Source of the DNA: Salipiger thiooxidans
GTDB lineage: Bacteria > Pseudomonadota > Alphaproteobacteria > Rhodobacterales > Rhodobacteraceae
NCBI RefSeq assembly: GCF_900102075.1
Contig: NZ_FNAV01000007.1
Location: 62,001 to 126,000, forward strand
DNA length: 64,000 nucleotides
Direction: 5' to 3'
Positions 17,301-26,702 of the stretch are shown here, piece after piece. Made by a program: the position numbers and the translations under genes. A model generated the notes under the pieces. That model did no database searches and had not been told where the DNA came from. It was given only the letters and a program-made list of their open reading frames with translations. Every line of letters starts with the position of its first letter. The stretch's first letter is position 1.

Positions 17301-19406
17301 TCAGCGCAGCGTCAGCACCGCGGCGGCGCCGTCCGAGAACCACGGATCCCCCGCCACCGATTGCCCGAGCCTCGGCTCCGAAAGCCGGATCCGGTCGGAC
17401 CTCGCCACCTGCCCCGACGCCTCGAGATCCGCGACCAGCCCGTCGCGCTCTGCATCCACGTTGGGGTCGATGTGGTGCCGGAAACCCCACGCGCTCCAGC
17501 CGTCGAGCCCGTCGTCGTAACTTGCCGCGCCGACGAAAAGCCGCAATCCGTCCGCGCTGACGAAATCCGTCCGCCAGAGCCTTATGTGATGGCGCTTGCG
17601 CAGGGTCGCGTCCGGGGTCTGCTTCTGGAAGGCGACATCGTTGGGCTGGGTCTTCCAGAAATAGGGCGTCACCGGCGCGGTCGCGTCGGGCTGGTTGCTC
17701 CACGCGGCCAGTGCCGCCCGCCCGAGGCTCATGACGCCGGGCGCCGCCGCCCGTTTCCAGCCGACCTGCGCCAGCGCGTTCTCGACCGCGGCCTCGTCGC
17801 GCGCCAGCACGAGGACGTTGACCGGCTCCAGCGGCGTCCCCGCCACGGATTCCGTGCCGCCGGGAAGCGCCCCAGAGGCAACCAGCGCCTCGACCGTCCC
17901 GAAGACCGCGTCCGCCTCGCGCGTTGCCACGACGTTGCGCGCCTTGTCATAGGTCGCGACCTGCAACGCCGCGCCAGTCACGCAGAGCGCCGCCAGCGCC
18001 ACCGCCGCACCCCGCACCAGCCCGGAGCGCTCGGGCCGGGGTGGCCGGGGCCGGCTGTCGAGCCACCATTCCGACGCCGCCACCCCGGCGAGCAGCCAGA
18101 TCGCCCCCACAAGCCAGCCGTTCAGCACGTCCGACAGGTAGTGCTCGAGCAGGTAGACCCGGCTCAACCCGACGAAGAAGGCCAGCGTCGCGGCGCCCAC
18201 AAGCGCTGCGGGCGCGCGCAGCACCCGGAGCCGCCAGAGGATGAAGAACAGGAAGCCGTAGAAGGCGACCGAAAGCGCCGCATGGCCCGAGGGGAAGCTG
18301 CCCGAGGTCTCGGCGAAGAAGCGGAGCTCGGGGCGGGTGCGGTGGAACAGCCGCTTGAGCAGGAACACCGAGCCGAGATCGCCCGCCAGCGCGACGCCAA
18401 GACCCAGCAGCAGGTCGGGGCGCCAGCGCACGAGCAGGATGGCGACCACCGCCACGCTCAGCAGCGTGACCACGCGCCAGTCCCCGAGCGCCGTAACGTG
18501 TCCCGCGAGACGCAGGACCTCGGGCGACCAGAAGGCGTGGATCAGCGCGGCGAGACGTGTGTCCACCTGCACGATAGGATCGGCCATGAGGAAGTCGAAG
18601 ACCGACCCGAACCAGACCCAGAGGATATAGGCCGCGGCGCAGGCCAGCAGCGTCGCCGTGGCGCCCGAGAACCGGGTCCGGTCGAAGCGGTGCGACAGGA
18701 AGGCGGCGCTGCGCGGGTGGCTCTCGGCCCACTGCCGCACGTCGGGGTTGTCGCGGATCCCCTGCGCAACCGAGCGCAGCACCGAGACGAGGAAGGGCAT
18801 CAGCCTCAGCACCCTCAGGAGCAGCCACCAGAGCAGCAGCAGCGCCGCCAGCACCGCGGCGGCGAAGAGCCCGAGCCGCGTCGCATAGGGACCGAGGCTG
18901 GTGGCGAAATGGCCGATGAGGACGCCGAGCCCGACATGCGCCAGCGCGTAGGGCACGCCGCTGATCGCGTTCCAGAGCAGGAACCGCCGGCGCGGCATCC
19001 CCGCCGCCGCCGCCGCCAGCGGCACCAGCCCCGAGACGGGACCGAGGAAGCGGCCCAGCACCAGCGCGAAACCGCCGTAGCGTTCGAAGAGGCGGATGGC
19101 GCGGCGATAGCTTGACGTGTCCTCGAGCGAGCGGCGTTTCGAGACCCGCGCCCGCAGGAGGCGCCCCAGCCGGTAGCTGATCTCGCCGCCCAGCACCGAG
19201 CCGATGGCCACGAACCAGACGAGGTCGAGGAAGTCCAGCGCGCCCTGCTGCACGAGGATCCCGCCGGCATCGACCACCAGCGTTCCGGGCAGGACGACGC
19301 CGGTCACGAAGACCGCCTCGAGCAGCGAGGCAAAGCCAATGATCCAGTAGGACCAGAGCCCGAAGCTCTCGAGAGACGGCAGGATCTGATCGAGCGAAAA
19401 CACCAT
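17301..19406 (-). CDS. DedA / PAP2 phosphatase / LssY-C fusion membrane protein
   Basis: The protein has 701 residues with three modules. Residues ~1-210 are a DedA (SNARE-associated) domain with LLEAVFVTGVVLPGT, GRFLGPVSGLVPLAAAAAGM and several helices. Residues ~270-480 are a PAP2 phosphatase with all three motifs: KRLFHRTRP, PSGHA and SRVYLLEHYLSD. The last ~200 residues match the LssY C-terminal domain, with WRTDFVSADGLRLFVGAASYDDG. Such fusions are thought to flip and dephosphorylate lipid carriers or phosphatidic acid at the inner membrane. It is a single-gene unit; the 221 bp upstream to 19628 show no other gene. Confidence 0.88.
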   Translation of the reverse strand: MVFSLDQILPSLESFGLWSYWIIGFASLLEAVFVTGVVLPGTLVVDAGGILVQQGALDFLDLVWFVAIGSVLGGEISYRLGRLLRARVSKRRSLEDTSSYRRAIRLFERYGGFALVLGRFLGPVSGLVPLAAAAAGMPRRRFLLWNAISGVPYALAHVGLGVLIGHFATSLGPYATRLGLFAAAVLAALLLLWWLLLRVLRLMPFLVSVLRSVAQGIRDNPDVRQWAESHPRSAAFLSHRFDRTRFSGATATLLACAAAYILWVWFGSVFDFLMADPIVQVDTRLAALIHAFWSPEVLRLAGHVTALGDWRVVTLLSVAVVAILLVRWRPDLLLGLGVALAGDLGSVFLLKRLFHRTRPELRFFAETSGSFPSGHAALSVAFYGFLFFILWRLRVLRAPAALVGAATLAFFVGLSRVYLLEHYLSDVLNGWLVGAIWLLAGVAASEWWLDSRPRPPRPERSGLVRGAAVALAALCVTGAALQVATYDKARNVVATREADAVFGTVEALVASGALPGGTESVAGTPLEPVNVLVLARDEAAVENALAQVGWKRAAAPGVMSLGRAALAAWSNQPDATAPVTPYFWKTQPNDVAFQKQTPDATLRKRHHIRLWRTDFVSADGLRLFVGAASYDDGLDGWSAWGFRHHIDPNVDAERDGLVADLEASGQVARSDRIRLSEPRLGQSVAGDPWFSDGAAAVLTLR

Positions 19407-19627
19407 GCCGTAGCAGTACGATCATCCGCAGCCGGTGTCATGCCCCTCCGCGCAGCGCGGGCCGCTTCGGGGTCATCCGGACGGCGCAGGTTGCAGCGGG
19501 GTAACATGCTGAGCAAAGGGTGGCCCAGCAGCGCGGGTGCGGACCGCGACCGGGCACTCTGCGCGACGCGCGGAGCAAAGAGGCATGGCCGCCGCGGGTT
19601 GCCCTGCGCCGCGCGGACCGCGCAACA

Positions 19628-20950
19628 TCAGGCGTGCGGCGGCAGCTCCACCCCGTCGCGGCGGGCGGCCATGTTGTCCTGGAAGCCGTACCAGCGCAGC
19701 ACCAGCCCCGGCGCCATGGACATGTAGGCGGGTGCCGAATGCAGGCGCTCGACCGGCAACGGCAGGTCCTTCTCGGGCGTGCCCTCGGCCCAGTCCGCGA
19801 GGATGCCGCCAAGCATGGTGCCCGTGGGCACCCCCCGCCCCGAGAGCCCGGTGCAGGCCAGCACCCCCGGCCCCAGACCGTAGAGCCTCGGGATCGTGTG
19901 GCGCTGCATGTCGAGCTCGCCGGTCCAGTAGTAATCCCACGTCGTGGCCTCGGGCACCTGCGGATGCAGCCAGCGCAGCCGGTCCATCAGCATCTGGCGG
20001 GTGTACTCGAGGTCCCTGCCCCGGCGGCCGACCGGGAACATCGAGGCCACGATCCGGCCCTCGCGGTTGTACTTGTAGACGAAGATGTCGCCCCGACCGT
20101 CGTGCATCGTGCCGTCGAAGGGAATGACCTGCGCGCGCACGTCCTCGGGCAGCGGGCTGGTCGCCGCGAGGATGACCTTCTTGATCCGGAAGGTCTTGTC
20201 GAGTCCCTTCCAGCCGCCGTCGGTGTAGGCCCCGGTCGCCATGATGACCTTGTCGGCGACGACCTCGCCGCCGTCGGTCTTCACGTGCCAGCGCTGGCCC
20301 ATCCTCTCGACCTTCGTGACCTTGGAGCGGGTGAAGATCCGGGCGCCCTCCTGAAGGGCGGCGCGGGCGAGGCCGCGGGAATAGCTCAGCGGGTTCAGGT
20401 GGCCGCCGGAGCGCAGCAGCCAGCCGCCGAAGAACCGTTCCGACCCGGTCAGCCGCTTCGCCTCTTCCGCGTCGACAAGCCCCGAGGGACAGCCGACCGA
20501 GGCGTAGCTCTCGGCCTTCTTGCGGATCCGGGCGATGCGCGACGGGCTCAGCGCGCCCTGGAAATAGCCGTTCTGCTTCCACTCGCAGGAGATCTGAAAG
20601 TCGCGGATGTACTCCGCCGCCATGTCGGCGCCGCTGGTCTGGCGGCGGATCAGGCGGTTGGCGCGCTCGGTCCCGAGGTGAGAGCGCAGATCGTCCAGCG
20701 TCAGGTAGGAGAAGGTCGGCGTGCAATGGCCCGCGTTGCGCCCGGAGCCACCGAAGCCCGCCTCCTGCGCCTCGAGCAGCACCACCTCGTGGCCGCGACG
20801 GCGCAGCTCGATGGCCGTGGTCAGCCCGCTGTAGCCGCCGCCCACCACGCAGATGTCGGTGCGCACCGTGCCCTCGAGCGGCCCGGTGTCCGGGGCGTCC
20901 ACCGCCGTGGCATGCCACAGGGTTTCGTCGAACGGAGAGAACTTGGTCAT
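19628..20950 (-). CDS. FAD-dependent amine/amino-acid oxidoreductase (OrdL/PuuB-like)
   Basis: The protein has 440 residues. The chosen ATG overlaps the dppF stop by 4 bp. An N-terminal dinucleotide-binding fold reads DICVVGGGYSGLTTAIELRRRGHEVVLLEA (residues ~31-60), then GFGGSGRNAGHCTPTF, typical of the DAO superfamily branch that contains gamma-glutamylputrescine oxidase and OrdL. The C-terminal FAD loop has GLSGRGVPTGTMLGG. Such enzymes oxidise secondary or primary amines in the cytoplasm. As the last gene of the Dpp operon it probably acts on a compound imported by that transporter, together with a second FAD oxidoreductase encoded at the front. Confidence 0.82.
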   Translation of the reverse strand: MTKFSPFDETLWHATAVDAPDTGPLEGTVRTDICVVGGGYSGLTTAIELRRRGHEVVLLEAQEAGFGGSGRNAGHCTPTFSYLTLDDLRSHLGTERANRLIRRQTSGADMAAEYIRDFQISCEWKQNGYFQGALSPSRIARIRKKAESYASVGCPSGLVDAEEAKRLTGSERFFGGWLLRSGGHLNPLSYSRGLARAALQEGARIFTRSKVTKVERMGQRWHVKTDGGEVVADKVIMATGAYTDGGWKGLDKTFRIKKVILAATSPLPEDVRAQVIPFDGTMHDGRGDIFVYKYNREGRIVASMFPVGRRGRDLEYTRQMLMDRLRWLHPQVPEATTWDYYWTGELDMQRHTIPRLYGLGPGVLACTGLSGRGVPTGTMLGGILADWAEGTPEKDLPLPVERLHSAPAYMSMAPGLVLRWYGFQDNMAARRDGVELPPHA

Positions 20951-21975
20951 GACATGCGCTTTCTGGCTTGGTCGGGCCGCGCTTCGGCGACGCCGGGAAC
21001 GAGGGAGAGGTCGTCGCGGATGCAGGCGCTGAGATGCCCCGGCCCCCGCGGCCGCAGCACCGGGCGGGCCACGGCGCATTCCGCCTGCGCATGGGCGCAG
21101 CGGGTGCGGAAGACGCAGCCCGAGGGCGGCGCCAGCGGGCTCGGCGGTTCACCCTTCATGGCGATGCGTTGGCGGCGCGCGCCCACCGCCGGCTGCGGCG
21201 CGGCCGAGAGCAGCGTCTCGGTGTAGGGGTGCCGGGGCGAGGTGAAAAGCGCGCGGGTGGGCGCGATCTCCATCACCTGCCCGAGATACATCACCGCCAC
21301 CCGGTCGGCGATGTGGCCCACCACCGCCAGGTCATGGGTGACGAACAGGATCGTCAGGCCCAGCGTCTCGCGGATCGAGGAGAAGAGGTTCAGCACCTGC
21401 GCCTGCACCGACACGTCGAGCGCCGAGACCGGCTCGTCGGCCACGATGAACTCGGGCTTGACCATCAGCGCCCGGGCGATGCCGATGCGCTGCCGCTGCC
21501 CGCCGGAGAACTCGTGCGGGTAGCGCGAGATCATCGAGCGCGGCAGGCCCACCCGTTCCAGCGTCTCCGCCGCCTCGTCGCGGCGCTGGCGCGCGCTGAG
21601 CGCGGGCTGGTGGAAGCGCAGGGGCATGGTCAGGCTGTCCTCGACCGTCATGCGCGGGTTGAGCGACGAGAACGGATCCTGGAACACCATCTGCATCCGG
21701 CGCCGGTACGGGTGCAGCGCCGTGTGCGAGCGCCCCGCCAGCTCGACCCCGTTGTAGAGCACCGAGCCCGAGGTCGGCTGCTCCATCATCATCAGCGTGC
21801 GGCCGAAGGTGGACTTGCCGGACCCGGACTCACCCACGAGACCCAGCACCTCGCCGCGCTGGATGCGCAGGTTGATGCCGTCCACCGCCCGGACCGTGGC
21901 GCTCGGCCGCCCGAGAAGGCCCTGCCGGATCGGGTAATGCTGCTTGAGGTCGATGGTTTCGATGAGAGTGGACAT
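20947..21975 (-). CDS. Dipeptide/oligopeptide ABC transporter ATPase, DppF-type
   Basis: The protein has 342 residues. Walker A GESGSGKS is near residue 50, signature FSGGQRQR, Walker B FIVADEPVSALD and H-loop THDL, followed by the oligopeptide_ABC_C extension with the cysteine cluster CVFRTRCAHAQAEC, which may bind an iron-sulfur cluster in this family. It pairs with the DppD-type ATPase encoded just upstream (one-base TGATG overlap) to drive uptake through DppB and DppC. Confidence 0.9.
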   Translation of the reverse strand: MSTLIETIDLKQHYPIRQGLLGRPSATVRAVDGINLRIQRGEVLGLVGESGSGKSTFGRTLMMMEQPTSGSVLYNGVELAGRSHTALHPYRRRMQMVFQDPFSSLNPRMTVEDSLTMPLRFHQPALSARQRRDEAAETLERVGLPRSMISRYPHEFSGGQRQRIGIARALMVKPEFIVADEPVSALDVSVQAQVLNLFSSIRETLGLTILFVTHDLAVVGHIADRVAVMYLGQVMEIAPTRALFTSPRHPYTETLLSAAPQPAVGARRQRIAMKGEPPSPLAPPSGCVFRTRCAHAQAECAVARPVLRPRGPGHLSACIRDDLSLVPGVAEARPDQARKRMS

Positions 21976-22994
21976 CAGGAGACCTCCGCCGGTTCGGCGC
22001 CGAACGCCGGCTCGTCCGAGCGGGCGCAGCGCACGAGATGCGCCCCCGCGCCATGCGCCGCGAGCTCGGGCAGCGCGCCATCGCAGATGCCCGGTCGCGC
22101 GTGCGGGCAGCGCGGGTGGAAGCTGCAGCCCGCGGGCAGGTTGTCGGGGCTCGGGACGAAACCCTCGATGGTGCCGAGCGGGCCGGTCTTCAGGCCCGCG
22201 TCCTCGAAGCGAGGCACCGAGGCCAGCAGGCCCCGGGTGTAGGGCATCCGCGGGTTCGACAGCACGTCGGCAAGGCTACCCTGTTCGACGATGCGGCCCG
22301 CGTACATCACCATCACGCGCTCGGCGATCTCGGCCACGACGCCGAAATCATGGGTGATGAACAGCATCGCCATGTTGGTGGCGCGCTGGATCTGCCGCAG
22401 CAGCTCGAGGATCTGCGCCTGCACCGTGACGTCGAGCGCGGTGGTCGGCTCGTCGGCGATCAGCAGGTCGGGCTCGAGCGCCAGCGCCATGGCGATCACC
22501 ACCCGCTGCCGCATCCCGCCCGACATCTCGCCGGGATAGGCGTGCATGCGCCGCGCCGGGTCGGGGATACCCACCAGCGTCAGCAGCTCGATGACCCGGG
22601 CCCGGATGTCGGCCTTGCTCATCTTGCGGTGAAAGCGGATGGCCTCGGCGATCTGGTCGCCGACCCGGTGCACCGGGTTGAGCGAGGTCAGCGGCTCCTG
22701 GAAGATCATCGCGATCCTCGGCCCCCGGACCTGCGCCATGCGGCGCTCGGAGAGCTCGAGCAGGTTCACCCCGCCCATCGAGACGCTGCCCTCGATGGTG
22801 CAGCGCGGCGCCTCGGGCAGGAGCCGCATCAGCGCGAACGAGGTCACCGACTTGCCCGAACCGGACTCGCCGACCAGCGCCAGCGTCTCGCCGCCGCGGA
22901 TGTCGAAATCGACGCCATGGACCACCTGCGTCTCGCGCCCGCCGCTGCGGAAGCGGATGCGCAGGTCGCGCACGGAAAGGACCGGATCCGTCAT
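21975..22994 (-). CDS. Dipeptide/oligopeptide ABC transporter ATPase, DppD-type
   Basis: The protein has 339 residues. The start is the ATG at 22992-22994; the frame is open further upstream but only inside dppC. Walker A GESGSGKS is near residue 40, signature MSGGMRQR, Walker [14 protein letters not shown]-loop ITHDF, and a C-terminal [15 protein letters not shown] cluster. The two non-identical ATPases with adjoining permeases are diagnostic of class 2 peptide/nickel/opine importers. Confidence 0.9.
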   Translation of the reverse strand: MTDPVLSVRDLRIRFRSGGRETQVVHGVDFDIRGGETLALVGESGSGKSVTSFALMRLLPEAPRCTIEGSVSMGGVNLLELSERRMAQVRGPRIAMIFQEPLTSLNPVHRVGDQIAEAIRFHRKMSKADIRARVIELLTLVGIPDPARRMHAYPGEMSGGMRQRVVIAMALALEPDLLIADEPTTALDVTVQAQILELLRQIQRATNMAMLFITHDFGVVAEIAERVMVMYAGRIVEQGSLADVLSNPRMPYTRGLLASVPRFEDAGLKTGPLGTIEGFVPSPDNLPAGCSFHPRCPHARPGICDGALPELAAHGAGAHLVRCARSDEPAFGAEPAEVS

Positions 22995-23005
22995 CGCCCG
23001 CCCTC

Positions 23006-23887
23006 CTATTGAACCGACCGGGCGTCGAGCGCGTCGCGCAGCCCGTCGCCGATGAAGTTGAAGGACGTCACCGCGAGGGTGATCGCGACGCCGGGCACGA
23101 TGGCGAGCCAGGGCGCGCTGTCGAGATATTGCTGGGCGTTGTTGAGCATGTTGCCCCAGCTCGGCAGCGGCGGCTGGATGCCGTAGCCGAGGAACGAGAT
23201 ATAGGCCTCGAGCAGGATGGCACGCGCCACGGTCAGGGTCGCCGCCACGATGATCGGCCCGATGACGTTGGGCAGGATCTCGCGCCCCATGATCCACCAG
23301 TGCGGCGCGCCGACCATGCGTGCGGCGGCGGTGAAATCGCGCGAGGACTGGCCGCGGACCTCGGCCTCGACGATGCGCGCGACCTCCATCCACGAGGTGA
23401 CGGCGATGATCAGCGTGATCATCGTGGGCGATGGCTTGAGGAAGGCCGCGAGCGTCAGCATCAGGAAAATCGACGGGAAGGACAGGAAGGCGTCGACGAT
23501 GCGCATCAGGCCGATGCGGCTCCAGCCGCCGAAGTAGCCCGCCACCACGCCGATGACCGTGCCGATGAGCGTCGACAGCACCATCGCCGTGAACCCGACG
23601 GTGAGCGAGATCTGTCCGGCCGAGAACAGCCTTGCCGCGATGTCCCGGCCGAGCGGGTCGGTGCCGAGGATGTGGCTTCCGGTGAGCGGCGGCGAGAAGC
23701 GCGCGCGCAGGTCGATGTAGAGCTCGTCGTAGGGCAGCAGGTAGGGCCCGAAGAAGCAGGCGAGCGTCAGGAAGATGATGGTGAGCAGTCCGATCATGGC
23801 CAGCCGGTGGCGCATGAACTTGCGCACGCGGGGGCCGCGGAAGATGGCGAAGCGGGTCCTGGTCGCCGGGTCGGGGATTGCGGTCAT
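23006..23887 (-). CDS. Dipeptide-type ABC transporter permease, DppC-type
   Basis: The protein has 293 residues. An N-terminal cytoplasmic stretch and first helix (HRLAMIGLLTIIFLTLACFFGP) precede the OppC_N region with GTDPLGRDIAARL, diagnostic for DppC/OppC. About five further helices surround the EAA coupling loop (AARMVGAPHWWIMGREILPNVIGPI). It forms the translocation pore with DppB, encoded 17 bp upstream. Confidence 0.9.
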   Translation of the reverse strand: MTAIPDPATRTRFAIFRGPRVRKFMRHRLAMIGLLTIIFLTLACFFGPYLLPYDELYIDLRARFSPPLTGSHILGTDPLGRDIAARLFSAGQISLTVGFTAMVLSTLIGTVIGVVAGYFGGWSRIGLMRIVDAFLSFPSIFLMLTLAAFLKPSPTMITLIIAVTSWMEVARIVEAEVRGQSSRDFTAAARMVGAPHWWIMGREILPNVIGPIIVAATLTVARAILLEAYISFLGYGIQPPLPSWGNMLNNAQQYLDSAPWLAIVPGVAITLAVTSFNFIGDGLRDALDARSVQ

Positions 23888-23904
23888 TCGATCGCTCCTT
23901 TCGG

Positions 23905-24855
23905 TCAGCCGAGGCGGATGCGCGGATCGGCCAGCGCGACGCCGATATCCGCGAGGAAGTTGCCGATCACGGTCAGGATGGCCGAGAACATCAGCAGCCC
24001 CATGATCACCGGGTAGTCGTTGTAGCCGAGGCTATCGATGAAGAGCCGCCCGAGCCCCGGCCAGGTGAACACGGTCTCGGTGACCAGCGCGCCGCCGATG
24101 ATGGTGGGCAGCTGCAGGCCGGCGAGCGTGATCATCGGGATCAGCGCGTTGCGCACGATGTGGGCCGAGACGATGCGCCAGCGCGGCAGGCCCTTGGCGC
24201 GGGCGGTGCGCACGTAGTCCTGGTCCATCACGTCGAGCGTCGAGGCGCGCATGTAGCGGCTCCAGATCGCCACGTTGACCAGCGCCAGCACGATGGAAGG
24301 CATGATCAGGTGAATGGCGTAGTCGGAAAAGCTCTGGTCGCCCACGGTGTACATGTTGCCGGCGGGCAGCCAGCCGAGCTCGAGCGAGAAGAAGAAGATC
24401 GCCACCAGTCCGAACCAGAAGGTCGGGATCGAGAGCGCGATCATCGCGCCCACCGTCGCCATGTAGTCGAAGACCGAGTAGCGCTTCAGGGCGCCCAGCA
24501 CGCCGATCAGCGTGCCCAGGGCCACGGCGATGGCCGTCGAGGTGCCCATCAGCAGAAGCGTCGCCCACATGTGGCGCCACACGACGTCCAGCACGGGGCT
24601 CTGGTCGCGGTAGCTCTTGCCCCAGTCGCCCGAGACCATGTTGACCAGCCAGTCGAGGTACTGGACCGGGATCGGCCGGTCGAGCCCCATCTGGTGGGCG
24701 ATGCGGTCGAGGTCCTGCTGGCTCATGCCGGGCGTCATTGCGTATTGCGAAAGCGGCCCGCCGGGCGCGAGGTTGATCACGGTGAACCCGATCATCGAGA
24801 CGATCAGGATCAGCACGATCCCCTGCAGCGTGCGGTGGGTAAGGAAGCGGATCAT
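23905..24855 (-). CDS. Dipeptide-type ABC transporter permease, DppB-type
   Basis: The protein has 316 residues. The ATG at 24855 puts a membrane helix right at the N-terminus (TLQGIVLILIVSMIGFTVINLAPGGP), the standard DppB/OppB opening; a longer in-frame start would add a non-conserved tail. The EAA loop reads DQDYVRTARAKGLPRWRIVSAHIVRNALIP. Six helices are expected. It is followed by dppC, dppD and dppF in the same operon. Confidence 0.9.
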   Translation of the reverse strand: MIRFLTHRTLQGIVLILIVSMIGFTVINLAPGGPLSQYAMTPGMSQQDLDRIAHQMGLDRPIPVQYLDWLVNMVSGDWGKSYRDQSPVLDVVWRHMWATLLLMGTSTAIAVALGTLIGVLGALKRYSVFDYMATVGAMIALSIPTFWFGLVAIFFFSLELGWLPAGNMYTVGDQSFSDYAIHLIMPSIVLALVNVAIWSRYMRASTLDVMDQDYVRTARAKGLPRWRIVSAHIVRNALIPMITLAGLQLPTIIGGALVTETVFTWPGLGRLFIDSLGYNDYPVIMGLLMFSAILTVIGNFLADIGVALADPRIRLG

Positions 24856-24894
24856 GGCGCGGCCTCCGGTCGGAAGGTGAACGTCTGGCACTGC

Positions 24895-24915
24895 CCCGGA
24901 GCACGTGGCTCCGGG
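24895..24915 (-). terminator. Intercistronic hairpin between dppA and dppB
   Basis: CCCGGAGC at 24895-24902 pairs perfectly with GCTCCGGG at 24908-24915 around a 5-base loop, in the 90-bp gap after the binding-protein gene. There is no clear U run, so it more likely stabilises the dppA message than terminates transcription. This arrangement is common downstream of binding-protein genes. Confidence 0.45.
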
Positions 24916-24945
24916 ACCGCCGGTCGTCGTCGCGGGGTCAGGCGG

Positions 24946-26592
24946 TTACGCCCAGCTCCAGTCCTGCATGTTCCAGAAGGTGATCCGGACGTTGATGTTG
25001 GGCTCGTAGCCCTGAAGCCCCTCGAGATGGCCACGCACCTCGTTGCGCTGGAACAGCGGCAGGAAGGGCAGCTCCTCGCGGATCATCGACTGGATCTCGG
25101 CGTAGATCGGCTTGCGGGCCTCGGGCGATACGGTGGTCGCGCCCTTCTTCAGCAGCTCGTCGAGCTCGGGGATCGAGACCTGGAAGGTGTTCTGCCCTGC
25201 CCCGCCCTGCGCGTTGATCGAGTCCGTCGACATGTAGTTGGTGGTGTCCGGGTCCGGCCCGGTGAGGAAGATGATCCCCGCCACCGCCATGTCGAACTGC
25301 GACTGCATCCAGTGGTCGGCCCACATCACCGCCGGCGGCAGGTTCGAGATTTCCATCTCGATGCCCATCTCCTTCCAGCTCTGCTGCAGGAACTGCTGCA
25401 TCTGCTCGCGCACGTGGTTGCCCGCGGTGGTCGAGCAGATGAAGCTCAGGCGCTGGCCGTCCTTCTCGCGGATGCCGTCGCCGCCGGGCACCCAGCCCGC
25501 CTCGTCGAGCAGTGCCTTGCCGGCCTCGGGGTCGTAGACATGCCCGGGCAGGTCCGGATTGTAGTAGAAGCTCTGCTGCGGCATGTAGGTTTCGGTCGGC
25601 GTCGGCAGACCGTAGTACAGCGCCTCGAGGATCGTCGTCTTGTCGACGCCGAGATAGAGCGCCTCGCGCACCGCCTTGTCCGCCAGCACCGGGTTGCCGA
25701 GGTTCAGCGACAGCGTCTCGACGGTGCCCACCGGCACCAGCTGCACGGTCTTGCCCTCCAGCGTCGAGGCCTCGGCATAGTGGTCGGGCGAGATGCCCTG
25801 CAGCGCGATCACGTCGATGTCGCCGGTCTTGAACTGGGTGTAGAGCACCGTGAGATCGGGCACGTACTTGACCACGATGCGCTCGATCGAGGCGCCGTCG
25901 CCGTGGTAGTCGGGGTACGCGACGAGTTGGATGTTGTCGCCCGGCGCGCGGCTGTCCCATTTGTAGGGCCCGGTGCCGATGGGGCTCTGGTTGAAGGGCG
26001 CCTCGTTCGGGTCCACGCCGTCGAAGGCGTGCTTGGGCACGATGAAGGTCCAGCTCAGGATCGCCATGTAGGGCGCGAAGGCCGAGGACATCTTCCACGT
26101 GAGCTCGGTGTCCGAGACCACGGTGATCTCTTCGATGAGCTCGTGCCCGGTGCGGCGGGCGGCGCGGAAATCGGGGTCCTTCTGCAGCTCGAGCGTGAAT
26201 TTCACGTCCTCCGCCGTCAGCGGCGTGCCGTCGTGCCAGGTCACGCCCTCTTTCAGCGTGATCTTCCACTCGGTGCCGTCTTCCGAGATGCCGCCGTTCT
26301 CGATGCTGGGCACCTCGGTCACCAGCCGCGGCGCGAAGGAGCCGTCGGGCTCGACCGAGAACAGCGGGTCGAAGATCGCCCAGTGGATGCCCTCGTCCAC
26401 CTCGATGTGCAGCAGGTGCGGGTTGAAGACGGTGGGCTCCTGGCTGATGCCCACGATCACCTGACCGGTGGCCTGCGCGCGGGCGGCACCCGGCAGGCCC
26501 GAAAGCCCGAGACCGGCGGCGGTCAGCATCGTCATCCCGAGGAAGCCGCGGCGCGACGGGTGGGTCAGGTCCTTGAACGGCGTATTGGTCAT
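24946..26592 (-). CDS. Dipeptide-type ABC transporter substrate-binding protein, DppA/OppA family
   Basis: The protein has 548 residues with a twin-arginine signal (SRRGFLG at about residues 13-19, then a hydrophobic core ending PGAARAQ). The mature part has the SBP_bac_5 order: QVIVGISQEPTVFNPHL, FDPLFSVEPDGSFAPRLV and LKEGVTWHDGTPLTAEDVKFTLE, the standard family signature. It binds peptides, opines or amine-containing compounds in the periplasm. The flanking amine-oxidoreductase genes suggest an N-substituted amino acid or opine rather than a plain peptide (inference). Confidence 0.9.
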   Translation of the reverse strand: MTNTPFKDLTHPSRRGFLGMTMLTAAGLGLSGLPGAARAQATGQVIVGISQEPTVFNPHLLHIEVDEGIHWAIFDPLFSVEPDGSFAPRLVTEVPSIENGGISEDGTEWKITLKEGVTWHDGTPLTAEDVKFTLELQKDPDFRAARRTGHELIEEITVVSDTELTWKMSSAFAPYMAILSWTFIVPKHAFDGVDPNEAPFNQSPIGTGPYKWDSRAPGDNIQLVAYPDYHGDGASIERIVVKYVPDLTVLYTQFKTGDIDVIALQGISPDHYAEASTLEGKTVQLVPVGTVETLSLNLGNPVLADKAVREALYLGVDKTTILEALYYGLPTPTETYMPQQSFYYNPDLPGHVYDPEAGKALLDEAGWVPGGDGIREKDGQRLSFICSTTAGNHVREQMQQFLQQSWKEMGIEMEISNLPPAVMWADHWMQSQFDMAVAGIIFLTGPDPDTTNYMSTDSINAQGGAGQNTFQVSIPELDELLKKGATTVSPEARKPIYAEIQSMIREELPFLPLFQRNEVRGHLEGLQGYEPNINVRITFWNMQDWSWA

Positions 26593-26702
26593 GCTTTCTA
26601 CTCCTGTTGGCTGTTGGGTCGGTCTTGATGTGCTGCCAGCGCTTCTTGTGGCGCTTGGTCAGGGGCTCCCGCGCCCGGTCGTCCGGCCGCGAAGAAAGGG
26701 GT

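Noticed and set aside
17361-19115. 584-codon plus-strand frame opposite the DedA-PAP2 gene
   Set aside because: Antisense artefact; the minus-strand product has three recognisable domains.
23878-26628. 916-codon plus-strand open frame across the dpp genes
   Set aside because: It runs across three genes on the other strand, has the Arg/His/Gly-rich composition of antisense GC-rich DNA, and has no recognisable motif.
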